DNA of 17,141 bases from Trebonia sp. (GTDB lineage Bacteria; Actinomycetota; Actinomycetes; Streptosporangiales; Streptosporangiaceae). The notes below the pieces were generated by a model. That model did not search any database, was not told where the DNA came from, and was given only the letters and a program-made list of their open reading frames with translations. Both the position numbers and the translations under genes were made by a program. This document shows positions 7,701 to 13,839 of the stretch, in pieces; the stretch's first letter is position 1; the number at the start of each line of letters is the position of its first letter. Location: contig JASHPP010000655.1 of assembly GCA_030038035.1 (NCBI GenBank), forward strand, positions 1 through 17,141, in the 5' to 3' direction.

Positions 7701-8828
7701 AACAACCAGGTCCTGCTCGCTACCACGTGCGGCGACCGGACTGTGCGGATCTGGGATCCCGCAACCGGCGAGCAACGGGCTGCCCTGGACGGCCATACCG
7801 ACTGGGTCAGAAGCATTTGCGCACTCACGCTCCGTGGCCACGTCCTCCTCGTTACTGGCGGAGGCCACCGGACCGTGCGGATCTGGGATCCCGCAACCGG
7901 CGACGAACTGGCCGCGCCGAACAGCAACATCGACTGGATCTATGACGTCTGCGCGTTCACTCTTGGCGAGGAGATCCTGCTCGCCAGCGCCGGCGGTGAC
8001 GGCACGTTGCGGATCTGGGATGCCGCGACCGGCGAGCTGCGCGCCGCCCTGAAGGGCCATACGGACGGCATCTACGGGGTCTGCGCATTCACTCTTGGCG
8101 AGGAGATCCTGCTCGCCAGCGCGGGCGGTGACGGCACGTTGCGGATCTGGGATGGAGCGACCGGCGAGCTGCGCGCCGCCCTGGAGGGCCACACCGACCA
8201 TCTCTATGACGTCTGCGCGTTCACTCTTCACGGCAAGGTCCTCCTCGCCGCGGTCGGGGCCGATGGCATATTGCGGATTTGGGATGCCGCAACTGGTGAG
8301 CTGCGTGCCGCCCTGGAGGGCCACACCGGAGCGGTCAGAGGGGTTTGCGTATTCACCCTTGGCAGCCAGGTCCTGCTTGCCACGAGCGGTGACGACTGGA
8401 CAGTACGAATATGGGACCCCGCTATCGGCAAGCTGTACGCCCTCCTAGAGGGCCACACGGACGGCGTCTACGGTATCTGCGCGTTCACTCTTGGCAGCGA
8501 GGTCCTGCTCGCCACCGCCAGCGCCGATGACACGGTGCGGATCTGGAACGCAGCGACTGGCAGCCAGTACTCCACCCTAGACGAGCACACCGACGCAGTG
8601 AACAGGATCTGCGCGTTCACCTTCCGCAGCAACATCCTGCTCGCCACGGTCAGCGACGACCGCACTATGCGCATCTGGGATCCTGCTGCTGCGATAAGCC
8701 TTCTGTGCGTGCCCGCCCACCACGTGGCTCAGGCAGTCTACGAGACTAATGGTCGCCTTATCGTGGGTCTTTCCGCCGGAATCCTTACAATCGAACTAGG
8801 CCTGCCTTCTCCGCCGGTAACCGACTGA
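4746..8828 (+). CDS. Trypsin-like protease / NACHT-type STAND ATPase / WD40 protein
   Basis: 1360-residue multidomain protein. Residues about 10-215: trypsin-fold serine protease with intact triad H44 (LLTCAHVV), D87 (LDLAVLVLD) and S162 (GFSGAGLW); no signal peptide, so it acts in the cytoplasm. Residues about 255-600: NACHT-like P-loop ATPase with Walker A GSPGVGKS (282-289), Walker B VVIDALDEA (D375, D378, E379) and following helical/winged segments. Residues about 600-745: helical linker. Residues about 748-1345: 13 canonical WD40 repeats with a 44-residue period (GHTD..V....CAFTL....LLATAS.D.TVRIWDPATGE) plus a degenerate last one, enough for two seven-bladed propellers. By the logic of STAND proteins, WD40 senses a ligand, ATP-driven oligomerisation follows, and the protease is released as effector. 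It is coupled by ATGA overlap to the Trypco1 gene. Likely a phage-defence or self/non-self conflict system; the trigger and the cleaved target are unknown. Confidence 0.9.
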   Translation: MSTEDAAHPRTNTWVAAIHSSEKDFIPIGTALVIDARRLLTCAHVVIPGQGPVLDPLWVAFPMADDSSARRRRVISVVSPSNQEVLDLAVLVLDQDVPPGVTSAPLRCPSPMDLVGRRWWAFGFANRDPVGNSAGGVVGASLGYGWVRLDAESRYHIAPGFSGAGLWSPDYEAVVALVGEANDRGDGRAITLYQANLSLPEEKIQALAGWSVQDSGELALAAWGWTLARDPEARRHWQPRARGVSIDSEQGYRFRGRMAALTEIAGWLDRAMLDRRALVVTGSPGVGKSAVLGRIVTTADAAIRAALPPNDDAVCATPSSVACAVHAKGKTALEVAAEIARAASARLPDDAGDLGPALRDALTERDGQRFNVVIDALDEAATSTQAREIITKVVLPLAESCSDLHAQVIVGTRRRDDGGDLFRFFGGAVAVIDLDDPEYFEEADLAAYAMASLQLVGDERPGNPYANDEIAGPLARRIAQLAGQNFLVAGLIARAHGMHDRQPALPQDLVFSATVDSALATYLERIRPIANVSAEIVLTALAFVEAPGLPIDLWQRVIEVIGGHQITAQQLSRFARSSAANFLVESSTGGAGPVFRLFHQALNEALLRARSQFASRGEDERALSEAFIRLGRQSGWRHVPAYLLRSLAAHAAIAGVIDDLLLDNAYLLHADLRRLIPLTERAVSAPARRRAWMLRLTPEAIVAEPQDRAALFSVTEALDDLGHAYPGTDSVAPYRGVWAAARPRPERASLRGHTGGANMVCTFTLDDQVLLATSGGDWVVRIWDPVSGEQRATLDGHTDWVRSICAFTLDSEVLLATASEDRTVRIWNPRTGEQRATLDGHRGGVHGICAFTLHGRVLLATGGRDRVVRLWNPRTGEQQAVLDGHTDWVRDICAFALHGKVQLATASADGTLRIWDPATSSQRAVLRGHTGMVSGLCAFTLHAQVLLATASDDRTVRIWDPAAGEQRATLHGHTDWVNGLCAFTMNNQVLLATTCGDRTVRIWDPATGEQRAALDGHTDWVRSICALTLRGHVLLVTGGGHRTVRIWDPATGDELAAPNSNIDWIYDVCAFTLGEEILLASAGGDGTLRIWDAATGELRAALKGHTDGIYGVCAFTLGEEILLASAGGDGTLRIWDGATGELRAALEGHTDHLYDVCAFTLHGKVLLAAVGADGILRIWDAATGELRAALEGHTGAVRGVCVFTLGSQVLLATSGDDWTVRIWDPAIGKLYALLEGHTDGVYGICAFTLGSEVLLATASADDTVRIWNAATGSQYSTLDEHTDAVNRICAFTFRSNILLATVSDDRTMRIWDPAAAISLLCVPAHHVAQAVYETNGRLIVGLSAGILTIELGLPSPPVTD
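6990..8690 (+). repeat. Tandem 132-base WD40-coding repeats
   Basis: Thirteen in-frame units encode WD40 blades, each ending IWD or IWN, with most units 132 bases (44 codons). Identity between units is obvious at DNA level. The pair at about 7950-8080 and 8082-8212 is almost identical (for example tcttggcgaggagatcctgc at 7961 and 8093), pointing to recent duplication or gene conversion. These are protein-coding repeats, not a separate element. Confidence 0.85.
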
Positions 8829-9032
8829 GCCAGCAATTCGGGAATCCATCTCGGCGGGTTGGCGAACCCTCGCGTTGCCCTAGCCTCCGCCATCGTAGCG
8901 CGGCCGAGCGGCCGGTTGCCTGGGGTGTGGTGCGGGGCGGAGCCGCTCCGAACTGGCCGATCTGCGTTTGCTGCCGCTGCTATCTCCCGAACGATTAGAG
9001 ACTTCATGTCACTGTCGTGACGCCCGCGGATG
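8829..9032. other. Intergenic region between the NACHT-WD40 gene and the IS110 element
   Basis: About 200 bases with no supported gene. They hold two small GC hairpins near 8901-8950 and a gtcac-tgtc-gtgac hairpin at 9009-9022, just outside the IS110 left inverted repeat. A minus-strand frame crosses it but continues through the WD40 gene as a shadow, so I do not call it. Confidence 0.5.
8901..8950 (+). terminator. Possible terminator hairpins after the NACHT-WD40 gene
   Basis: Two adjacent stems, CGGCC-GAGC-GGCCG (8901-8914) and CGGAG-CCG-CTCCG (8938-8950), lie 72-122 bases after the stop codon. There is no T run, which is common in high-G+C actinomycetes. The stems are short, so support is modest. 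Confidence 0.3.
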
Positions 9033-9046
9033 GATGAAACTTGGGG
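9033..9046 (+). repeat. Left inverted repeat of the IS110 element
   Basis: gatgaaacttgggg matches the reverse complement of 10603-10616 at 13 of 14 positions. Confidence 0.6.
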
Positions 9047-9232
9047 CTGCGCCGCCCGCTGACGTCGTTTTTCCTTGGCGCTGCGTGCCTGTTTTAGAGA
9101 CTGACGCTGGAGCCTGCCCGGTAGGTACCCCGGATTGCTGCTGCGAGCGCGTGTCACAGGATCTTGATCTTGTCGCGGGCTCCGCGGGCGGCGTGCCCGT
9201 ATCCAGTATGGGGGGAGATAGGGAGGCTGGCG
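9047..9232 (+). ncRNA. Candidate IS110 bridge RNA region
   Basis: IS110 recombinases use a structured RNA encoded in the noncoding end, usually upstream of the transposase, whose loops pair with target and donor DNA. This leader of about 185 bases is the right size and position. Visible structure includes a CGCGG-GCT-CCGCG hairpin near 9174-9186, a GGTACC-centred CCGG..CCGG stem near 9119-9134 and a GGGC..GCCC stem near 9186-9198. No promoter or RNA end can be fixed by eye, so this is placement by family logic rather than by recognised sequence. Confidence 0.35.
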
Positions 9233-10528
9233 ATGGAGGTCGTCCATCCTCGGGTAGCCGGGATCGATGTGCACAAGAAGGTCATCTGGGTGGCGGTCCG
9301 GCTGCCCGGTGAGCGGCCCGGGGAGCGGGCCGTGATGGTGCGGAGGGTCAAGACGTTCTGGCGGTCGCTGCGCCAGATGGCGGCCTGGCTGGCGGAGCTG
9401 GGCGTCAGCGATGCGGCGATGGAAAGCACGGGCGTGTACTGGTGGCCGGTGTATCACGCGCTGGTCCAGGCCGGGATCGCGGTGTGCGTGTGCAACGCGG
9501 CGCACATGCGCAACGTGCCGGGCCGCAAGACGGACCTGGCGGACTGCCAGTGGATCGCCGAACTGCACGAGCACGGGCTGCTGCGGCCCGGCTTCATCCC
9601 CACCGGGGAGGTGGCCGAGTTGCGCGCCCGGACCCGGTACCGCAAGAAGCTGATCGAGCAGCGCACCAGCGAGGGGCAGCGGCTGTCCAAGGTGCTGGAG
9701 GACGCCGGGATCAAGATCGACTCGGTGGCCAGCAGGCTGCTCGGCAAGTCCGGCCGGGCGATGATCGAGGCGCTGATCGCCGGGGAGCGCGACCCGGGCA
9801 TCCTGGCGGGCCTGGCCCTGGGCGTGCTGCGCCGCAAAACCGGGGACCTGGAGATGGCCTGCGACGGCCGGTTCACCGCCGCCCATGCGCAGATGTGCCG
9901 GCTGCACCTGGACGCCTACGATCACCTGACCCGCACGATCGCCGGGCTGGACGCCCTGGTCGCCGAGGCGGCCGCGCCGTTCGCCGCGCTGATCGCCCGG
10001 CTGGTCACCATCCCCGGGATCGGACAGCGCACCGCCGAGGTGATCGTGGCCGAGACCGGCGGGGACATGACCCGGTTCGCCACCGCCGCCAGGCTCGCCG
10101 CCTGGGCCGGGCTGGCACCCGGCGACAACCAGTCCGCCGGCAAGCGCAAGCACGCCGCCGCCCGCAACGGCGACCCGCACCTGCGAGCAGCGATGGTCGA
10201 GGCGGCCTGGGCGGCCGCCCGGACCCGGACCCGGCCCGGTGCCCGGTTCCGCCGCCTGGCCCGCCGGTTCGGCCGCGGACACGAGAAGAAAGCAGCGATC
10301 GCCGTCGCGCATACCCTGCTCAGCATCGCCTGGGCAGTCATGAGCCGCGGCGAGGACTACGCCGAAGCCGGCGAGGACTACTACGAACAGCGGGAACACC
10401 GCAACCGCGAACACCTCATCCGCCACCACCAGCAGGCCCTGGCCCGGCTCGGCATCCAGGTCACCCTCACCGCACCCGGCGACGGCTCCCCACCCACCCC
10501 CGGCCCAGGTCAGCAACCCGCCGCCTGA
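9233..10528 (+). CDS. IS110-family transposase (DEDD recombinase)
   Basis: 431-residue transposase. The RuvC-like N-terminal domain shows the DEDD set: D12 (AGIDVHKK), E64 (AAMESTGVYW), D101 and D104 (KTDLADCQW). The C-terminal Transposase_20 domain includes the helix-hairpin-helix TIPGIGQRTAEVI and the serine of NQSAGKRKH (S299), the family's nucleophile. ATG 9233 is chosen over a start at 9164 because AGGGAGG lies 6 bases upstream and family homology begins there (VVHPRVAGIDVHK). Length is normal for the family and both domains are intact, so it may be active. The last 30 residues are Pro/Gly rich. Codon use is strongly GC-biased, unlike the cargo genes to its left. Confidence 0.92.
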   Translation: MEVVHPRVAGIDVHKKVIWVAVRLPGERPGERAVMVRRVKTFWRSLRQMAAWLAELGVSDAAMESTGVYWWPVYHALVQAGIAVCVCNAAHMRNVPGRKTDLADCQWIAELHEHGLLRPGFIPTGEVAELRARTRYRKKLIEQRTSEGQRLSKVLEDAGIKIDSVASRLLGKSGRAMIEALIAGERDPGILAGLALGVLRRKTGDLEMACDGRFTAAHAQMCRLHLDAYDHLTRTIAGLDALVAEAAAPFAALIARLVTIPGIGQRTAEVIVAETGGDMTRFATAARLAAWAGLAPGDNQSAGKRKHAAARNGDPHLRAAMVEAAWAAARTRTRPGARFRRLARRFGRGHEKKAAIAVAHTLLSIAWAVMSRGEDYAEAGEDYYEQREHRNREHLIRHHQQALARLGIQVTLTAPGDGSPPTPGPGQQPAA

Positions 10529-10602
10529 ACCCACCCCGCCCGAAACCGGCTCCGCCAGCACCAGCCGGCTCCGCCGGCGCTGCCGCGCGCCAGGCTAAGG
10601 CC

Positions 10603-10616
10603 CCCCAAGTTTCGTC
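10603..10616 (-). repeat. Right inverted repeat of the IS110 element
   Basis: On the minus strand gacgaaacttgggg, pairing with 9033-9046 at 13 of 14 positions. Confidence 0.6.
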
Positions 10617-10677
10617 ACAGGTGCAAATATTCGGCAGCGTTCTGACCGGTTTGGCTATAGTCAGGCCCACTGGGTCA

Positions 10678-10692
10678 GTCACGCTCCGTGAC
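10678..10692 (-). terminator. Possible terminator downstream of the relaxase gene
   Basis: GTCACG-CTC-CGTGAC, a perfect 6-bp stem with a 3-base loop, about 63 bases after the relaxase stop. No T run follows. It could also be part of the junction with the IS110 element. Confidence 0.3.
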
Positions 10693-10754
10693 AGCTGTTG
10701 CCGGGCGAGGATGTGCTGCCGGAGGTCGCGAAACTAAGGTGCCCATCGCCTTTG

Positions 10755-12290
10755 TCAGGGGGTCCGGCCGGGTCGGCGTCGTGGTGAGGGCCGGCTTGCT
10801 GGCCGGGTGGGCCGTCCGGGTACGGGTGACCGGGTCTTTTGCCGGCTGCCGGGGCCGGACGCGAAGCTGCTGGCGGCGATCTGGGCGGCGGTCTGGGCGG
10901 TGTCCGGGTCTGCGTGGGGATGTTGCTGCTGTCCTGGCGCGGTGGCGGTGCCTGGTGGTGCTGGCCGGGCTGTCCTGCTGGCTTGGCGGAGCCCGGTGGC
11001 GGCGCGGAGCGCGGCCTGGGCCTGGTGGGCGCGCTGCTGTGTCTGGCGCAGCTGGGCGATGGCTTCGGCGAGCGCGGCGAGCTGGATGATCAGTCTCAGC
11101 GGCGCGAGCGACTTGTCGTGGGTGAGATATCCGTAGGCGAAGATGAGCCGGGCGGCCTGGCGGAGCCGGTTTCCTGCCGGGGTGGGCGGCGGGATGCGCC
11201 CGTACTGCTCGCGGGCGGCGCGGTCGAACCCGTCGGCTGCTTGCCGCAGGATGGGGCTGCCGAGCGCGGCGGCGGTGACCCGCAGCGCGTCCCCGGCCGC
11301 CCACGCGGCGTCGGCAGCAGCCTGCGGGCTGGTGAGGGACCATGCGCGGATCTGGGCGGCGGCATGACCGGCGACGCTGGCGGCGTACTCCCATAGATAC
11401 TGCCGCTCTTGGATCGTCAGGTGCACGACTGGCTCCTGCCGGACTGCCCACCGCTGGGCGAGCCTGGGCCAGGACAGGTCGGCGGCGAGCTTGCCGCCGC
11501 CGTACCACACCGGTGTCCCGTCCCTGGTGGTATCGCCGGGAAGCGCGACCGAGTACCCGGTGACCTGCCCGGGGTTCGTGGCGCTGTACCGGACCCTGAC
11601 CCGCACGCCGGCCTGGCCGAGGCGGGCAAAGAACTCCTCCGCGCTCGCCGCGGCGGCGGCGGCGGTCGCGACGTGGCGCCGCAGCGTGACGCGGGGCGGC
11701 TCGCCGAGCCCGAGCCGTTCCGCCTTCCCGGTCTCGGCACGGGTCGGGCCCCGGCTGGCGGTGCGGTCGGCCGGCGCGGTGGACCGCAGCCCGTACCGCT
11801 GCTCCGCGGCGATGCAGGCGTCGCGGACCCGGTAGCGGGTGTTCCAGGTGCTGACCCGGGCGCCGTCCTGCCGGGCCAGCATCGCCACCAGGTGGATGTG
11901 GCCGGGTCCGTGGCGCACGGCGATCCACCGCACGCCCTGGTCGTCCTGACCATGCGGGGACAGCCCGGTGCGGGCCATCACGTCCCGCGCGATCTGCGCC
12001 CACTCCGCATCGGACAGCATGCGGTCTTCGGGAGCGGCACGCATCGCGCAGTGCCAGACCGGTTCCGCGGACGCCAGGCTGCCCTGCCTGTCGTGGGGCA
12101 GCCTGAGCCGGCAGACCAGGCGGCGGAAGTCGCGCCGGCCATCCGGGCGGACACCAGGTTCAAGGCCCGCCGGGTCGCGGTAGCCGGCCAGGATGTGCGG
12201 ATCGGTGTGCTCCTCACAGCGGCCAGGGCCGTACAAGTACCGGATGAGCCCGGCCAGGTCGTCCCCGCGCGGGCAGATCTTCCCGATCAC
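10755..12290 (-). CDS. Relaxase / mobilization nuclease (MobA-like)
   Basis: 511-residue relaxase, which would nick oriT and lead single-stranded DNA into the recipient. GTG 12290 (MIGKICPRGDDL) is chosen as start because family similarity begins there and MobC ends just upstream; an upstream frame to 12470 overlaps MobC. The N-terminal segment LIRYLYGPGR with Y18/Y20 matches actinobacterial relaxases and could hold the nucleophilic Tyr. The histidine motif is RHGPGHIHLV (H127, H131, H133), the metal-binding motif III. The rest is helical and Ala/Arg rich, with a basic Pro/Arg tail. It lies 22 bases downstream of mobC in the same direction, one operon. No coupling protein or type IV secretion genes are visible, so the element would be mobilized by another conjugation system. 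Confidence 0.82.
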   Translation of the reverse strand: MIGKICPRGDDLAGLIRYLYGPGRCEEHTDPHILAGYRDPAGLEPGVRPDGRRDFRRLVCRLRLPHDRQGSLASAEPVWHCAMRAAPEDRMLSDAEWAQIARDVMARTGLSPHGQDDQGVRWIAVRHGPGHIHLVAMLARQDGARVSTWNTRYRVRDACIAAEQRYGLRSTAPADRTASRGPTRAETGKAERLGLGEPPRVTLRRHVATAAAAAASAEEFFARLGQAGVRVRVRYSATNPGQVTGYSVALPGDTTRDGTPVWYGGGKLAADLSWPRLAQRWAVRQEPVVHLTIQERQYLWEYAASVAGHAAAQIRAWSLTSPQAAADAAWAAGDALRVTAAALGSPILRQAADGFDRAAREQYGRIPPPTPAGNRLRQAARLIFAYGYLTHDKSLAPLRLIIQLAALAEAIAQLRQTQQRAHQAQAALRAATGLRQASRTARPAPPGTATAPGQQQHPHADPDTAQTAAQIAASSFASGPGSRQKTRSPVPGRPTRPASRPSPRRRPGRTP

Positions 12291-12312
12291 GCCCGGCCCC
12301 TGCCTGCCCGGT

Positions 12313-12876
12313 TCAGCGGGCGGGCCGCCCTGGCCCTGGTGCGCGCGAACCGCTAGCCGCCGACCGCCCGGCAGGCTGGGCCGGGGTCCGCCGAGTCTGC
12401 GCGGACCCGCGTTCCCCGCCTGGGCGTATCGCCGAGACGGCGCGCTTCCACAGATCGACGCTGAGCGCATCGACCTGGGCCGCCCAGCGCATGGCCTGCT
12501 CCGCCAGGCGGGGCAGGTCCCCAGCAGGCTGCCCGGTTGAGTTCAGCGCTTTCACCGCCTGGTTGAGGTTCACCCCGACCTTGCGGACCTGGTCGGCGGC
12601 GTGGTCAAGACGGTCACTGTCGCCGAGCGCGTCCTCTAGCGCTATGTCGGGGGTGAGCACCGTGCCGCGCGCGGCGGCCAGCGTGGCCTCGGCCGCGAAC
12701 GCGGCACGCGCCCGCCCGGCCCGGCTGGCAGCGGCCCGCACCTCGGCGTGCTCGGCTTCGGTCAGCGAGAACCGCATCATCCTGGCCCGCGGTACCGCCT
12801 CGCGTTGCCTGCGACGCGGCGGGCTGACCGGCAGCGGGCTGGCGTCCCGCTCGTCGCGGTCTATTGCTCCGGGCAT
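12313..12876 (-). CDS. MobC-like relaxosome accessory protein
   Basis: 187-residue protein with a ribbon-helix-helix-like N-terminal segment (RARMMRFSLTEAEHAEVRAAA) followed by the MobC signature region (DQVRKVGVNLNQAVKALNSTGQ), which in the family helps the relaxase bind and open oriT. ATG 12876 is chosen because GGGGAG lies a few bases upstream; the frame could extend to 12942 but lacks such a site. The C-terminal 45 residues are basic and Pro/Ser rich. It is directly upstream of the relaxase, as expected, and the noncoding region behind its start is where oriT should be. Confidence 0.78.
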   Translation of the reverse strand: MPGAIDRDERDASPLPVSPPRRRQREAVPRARMMRFSLTEAEHAEVRAAASRAGRARAAFAAEATLAAARGTVLTPDIALEDALGDSDRLDHAADQVRKVGVNLNQAVKALNSTGQPAGDLPRLAEQAMRWAAQVDALSVDLWKRAVSAIRPGGERGSAQTRRTPAQPAGRSAASGSRAPGPGRPAR

Positions 12877-13064
12877 GCTCCGCTCCCCTTTCCCGCTGCC
12901 ATTTCCCGGCGCGAATGCGCCGTAATTCCGGTGGTAAGGCAAGCCGACCGTCCCCGCTTTTGAGTATGCATCATGGACCGCGCCCGGTCCAAACGTATCA
13001 GGCCCGATATCGGCATCTTGCTGCTGTCTCCTCCGCTGTCTCCGTCCCAGGAGGAAAGGCGCAG
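12877..13064. other. Region upstream of mobC, no supported gene
   Basis: Leader of the mobilization operon on the minus strand. It carries the inverted repeats listed as candidate oriT. The open frames on both strands here overlap each other completely, and I see no protein family in either. Confidence 0.4.
12975..13013 (-). other. Candidate oriT inverted repeats
   Basis: GGACCG-CGCC-CGGTCC (12975-12990) is followed 13 bases later by the perfect 10-bp palindrome CCGATATCGG (13004-13013). Paired inverted repeats about 100 bases upstream of mobC-relaxase fit an origin of transfer. I recognise no known nic sequence, so the call rests on position and symmetry. Confidence 0.35.
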
Positions 13065-13235
13065 GTGAATGGTCGCGTGTTTCTCTCCTCGGCGCTGCCT
13101 GGCGGTCACTGGCGCGCCGAGAAAGCGTGCCGGGTCCCGGCCAGATCCTGGTGCCCCACGTCCCTGCCCGGGTTCCCGGCCCCGCTGAATCGCAGGCCAG
13201 CGGCCAGATCTTCGTGTCCCGTGAGGCGAATGTGA
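13065..13235 (+). CDS. Possible small protein behind a strong ribosome binding site
   Basis: A consensus AGGAGG at 13049-13054 lies 10 bases before GTG 13065, which opens a 56-codon frame (VNGRVFLSSALPGGHWRAEK...) ending at TGA 13235. The predicted peptide is basic, Pro/Arg/Ser rich and matches nothing I recognise. An ATG at 13069 in another frame gives a 38-residue alternative using the same site. The ribosome binding site is the only real support. Confidence 0.2.
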   Translation: MNGRVFLSSALPGGHWRAEKACRVPARSWCPTSLPGFPAPLNRRPAARSSCPVRRM

Positions 13236-13301
13236 CACACTGGGATCAGGCCGGCAGGACCAGCCTGCAACCGGCGCGATAGCGTCCCTGCGAATGCCGA
13301 G

Positions 13302-13337
13302 ACACGCACACCGGGGATGTATCCCCGGTGTGCGTGT
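13302..13337. repeat. Perfect 16-bp stem with a 4-base loop
   Basis: acacgcacaccgggga (13302-13317) and its exact reverse complement (13322-13337) enclose tgta. It is the strongest hairpin in the window and lies in an intergenic region between the divergent mobilization genes and the small plus-strand genes. It could be a terminator without a U tract, an attenuator, or a protein-binding site for transfer or replication. Confidence 0.75.
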
Positions 13338-13539
13338 TCAAGTGAAAAAATTTTCCGGTACTAATCCGTGCCATCTACTGATAGTCAGTGTTGGCGGGTG
13401 ATGGCCTGTGTTGCGTAGTCCAGCTTAAACGAGGTCTACGTTGGTGCACGGTGATTTGCCGCCGGGCCGCAAATAGCTAGCTTTAAATCGTGCGTGCCAG
13501 GAGATCATCACCGCTGCGGAAAAAGGCAGGCGGGCCGGG
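13338..13539 (+). other. Relatively AT-rich leader of the small accessory genes
   Basis: The 200 bases after the hairpin are clearly richer in A+T than the surroundings (gaaaaaattttcc at 13343-13355, aaatagctagctttaaat at 13471-13488). They contain a short ACTGA-TAG-TCAGT hairpin at 13378-13390. This is probably the promoter region of the genes at 13540-14109; I cannot assign a convincing -35/-10 pair. Confidence 0.35.
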
Positions 13540-13839
13540 GTGACAAGCCGGTCGGCCACCCAAGCCTCGCAGCCGCGGCCGGCGCGCTCTGGCTCGCTTA
13601 CGGCCACCCCAGACCAGCACGACGAGCCGTGCGACCGCGGCGGCCAACCCGCCGTCGGCTCCCAGACTGGCCTGGATGCCTATATCGCCCGGCTGGTCGA
13701 CCAAGCGCCTCCGCTCAGCAGAGAGCAGCGTGACAGGCTCGCGCTTATCCTGCGCCGACCGCGCCGCACCCCTGCCGGGCCGCTCGGCGCGCAGCCGCCG
13801 GACCCGGTACCGCAGCAGGTCTATCCGTTTCATGGCTGA
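13540..13839 (+). CDS. Small protein of the actinomycete 'LVDQAPPLSREQRDRL' type
   Basis: 99-residue protein. Residues 45-73 (LDAYIARLVDQAPPLSREQR and onward to LALILRR) form a helix-turn-helix-like segment seen in many small hypothetical proteins carried by actinomycete mobile elements. The rest is polar and probably disordered. GTG 13540 is the only start in the open part of the frame (a TAG lies in frame at 13474); the ribosome binding site is weak. Its stop overlaps the ATG of the next gene by 8 bases (13832-13839), so the two are translationally coupled. Function unknown; a DNA-binding or excision-control role for the neighbouring integrase is conceivable but unproven. Confidence 0.6.
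   Translation: MTSRSATQASQPRPARSGSLTATPDQHDEPCDRGGQPAVGSQTGLDAYIARLVDQAPPLSREQRDRLALILRRPRRTPAGPLGAQPPDPVPQQVYPFHG

Larger units (their letters stand above)
9033..10616 (+). mobile_element. IS110-family insertion sequence (ends approximate)
   Basis: A DEDD transposase flanked by a 14-bp imperfect inverted repeat: gatgaaacttgggg at 9033-9046 and the complement of gacgaaacttgggg at 10603-10616 (13/14). IS110 elements lack ordinary terminal repeats and duplications, so the true ends could lie a few bases outside. The layout, about 200 noncoding bases upstream and about 75-90 downstream of the transposase, suits an IS110-type element with a bridge RNA at the left end. It sits between the conflict operon and the mobilization block. 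Confidence 0.6.

Noticed and set aside
6990..8690. Regularly spaced DNA repeats suggesting CRISPR or a minisatellite
   Set aside because: Period is 132 bases, a multiple of three, and every unit encodes a WD40 blade in one open frame.
8829..8990. Minus-strand peptide with GFANPPRWIPELLAQ as a gene remnant
   Set aside because: Looks protein-like for about 15 residues but has no start signal, no family and continues antisense through the WD40 gene.
8738..10561. 607-codon minus-strand frame across the IS110 element
   Set aside because: Antisense to the IS110 transposase and part of the WD40 gene, low-complexity Gly/Pro/Arg/His composition, no motif.
10617..10754. Left attachment site of the integrated element next to the IS110 right end
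   Set aside because: No sequence here resembles the HNH gene or the 15640-15662 junction; only two small hairpins are present.
10675..12003. 442-codon minus-strand frame alternative to the relaxase
   Set aside because: Same strand, other frame of the relaxase gene; composition is Arg/Ala/Pro only and the HIH motif belongs to the other frame.
12861..13238. 125-codon minus and 123-codon plus frames covering the same bases
   Set aside because: Mutual shadows without recognisable domains; they overlap the mobC start and its leader. Only the GTG at 13065 with a good ribosome binding site is kept, at low confidence.
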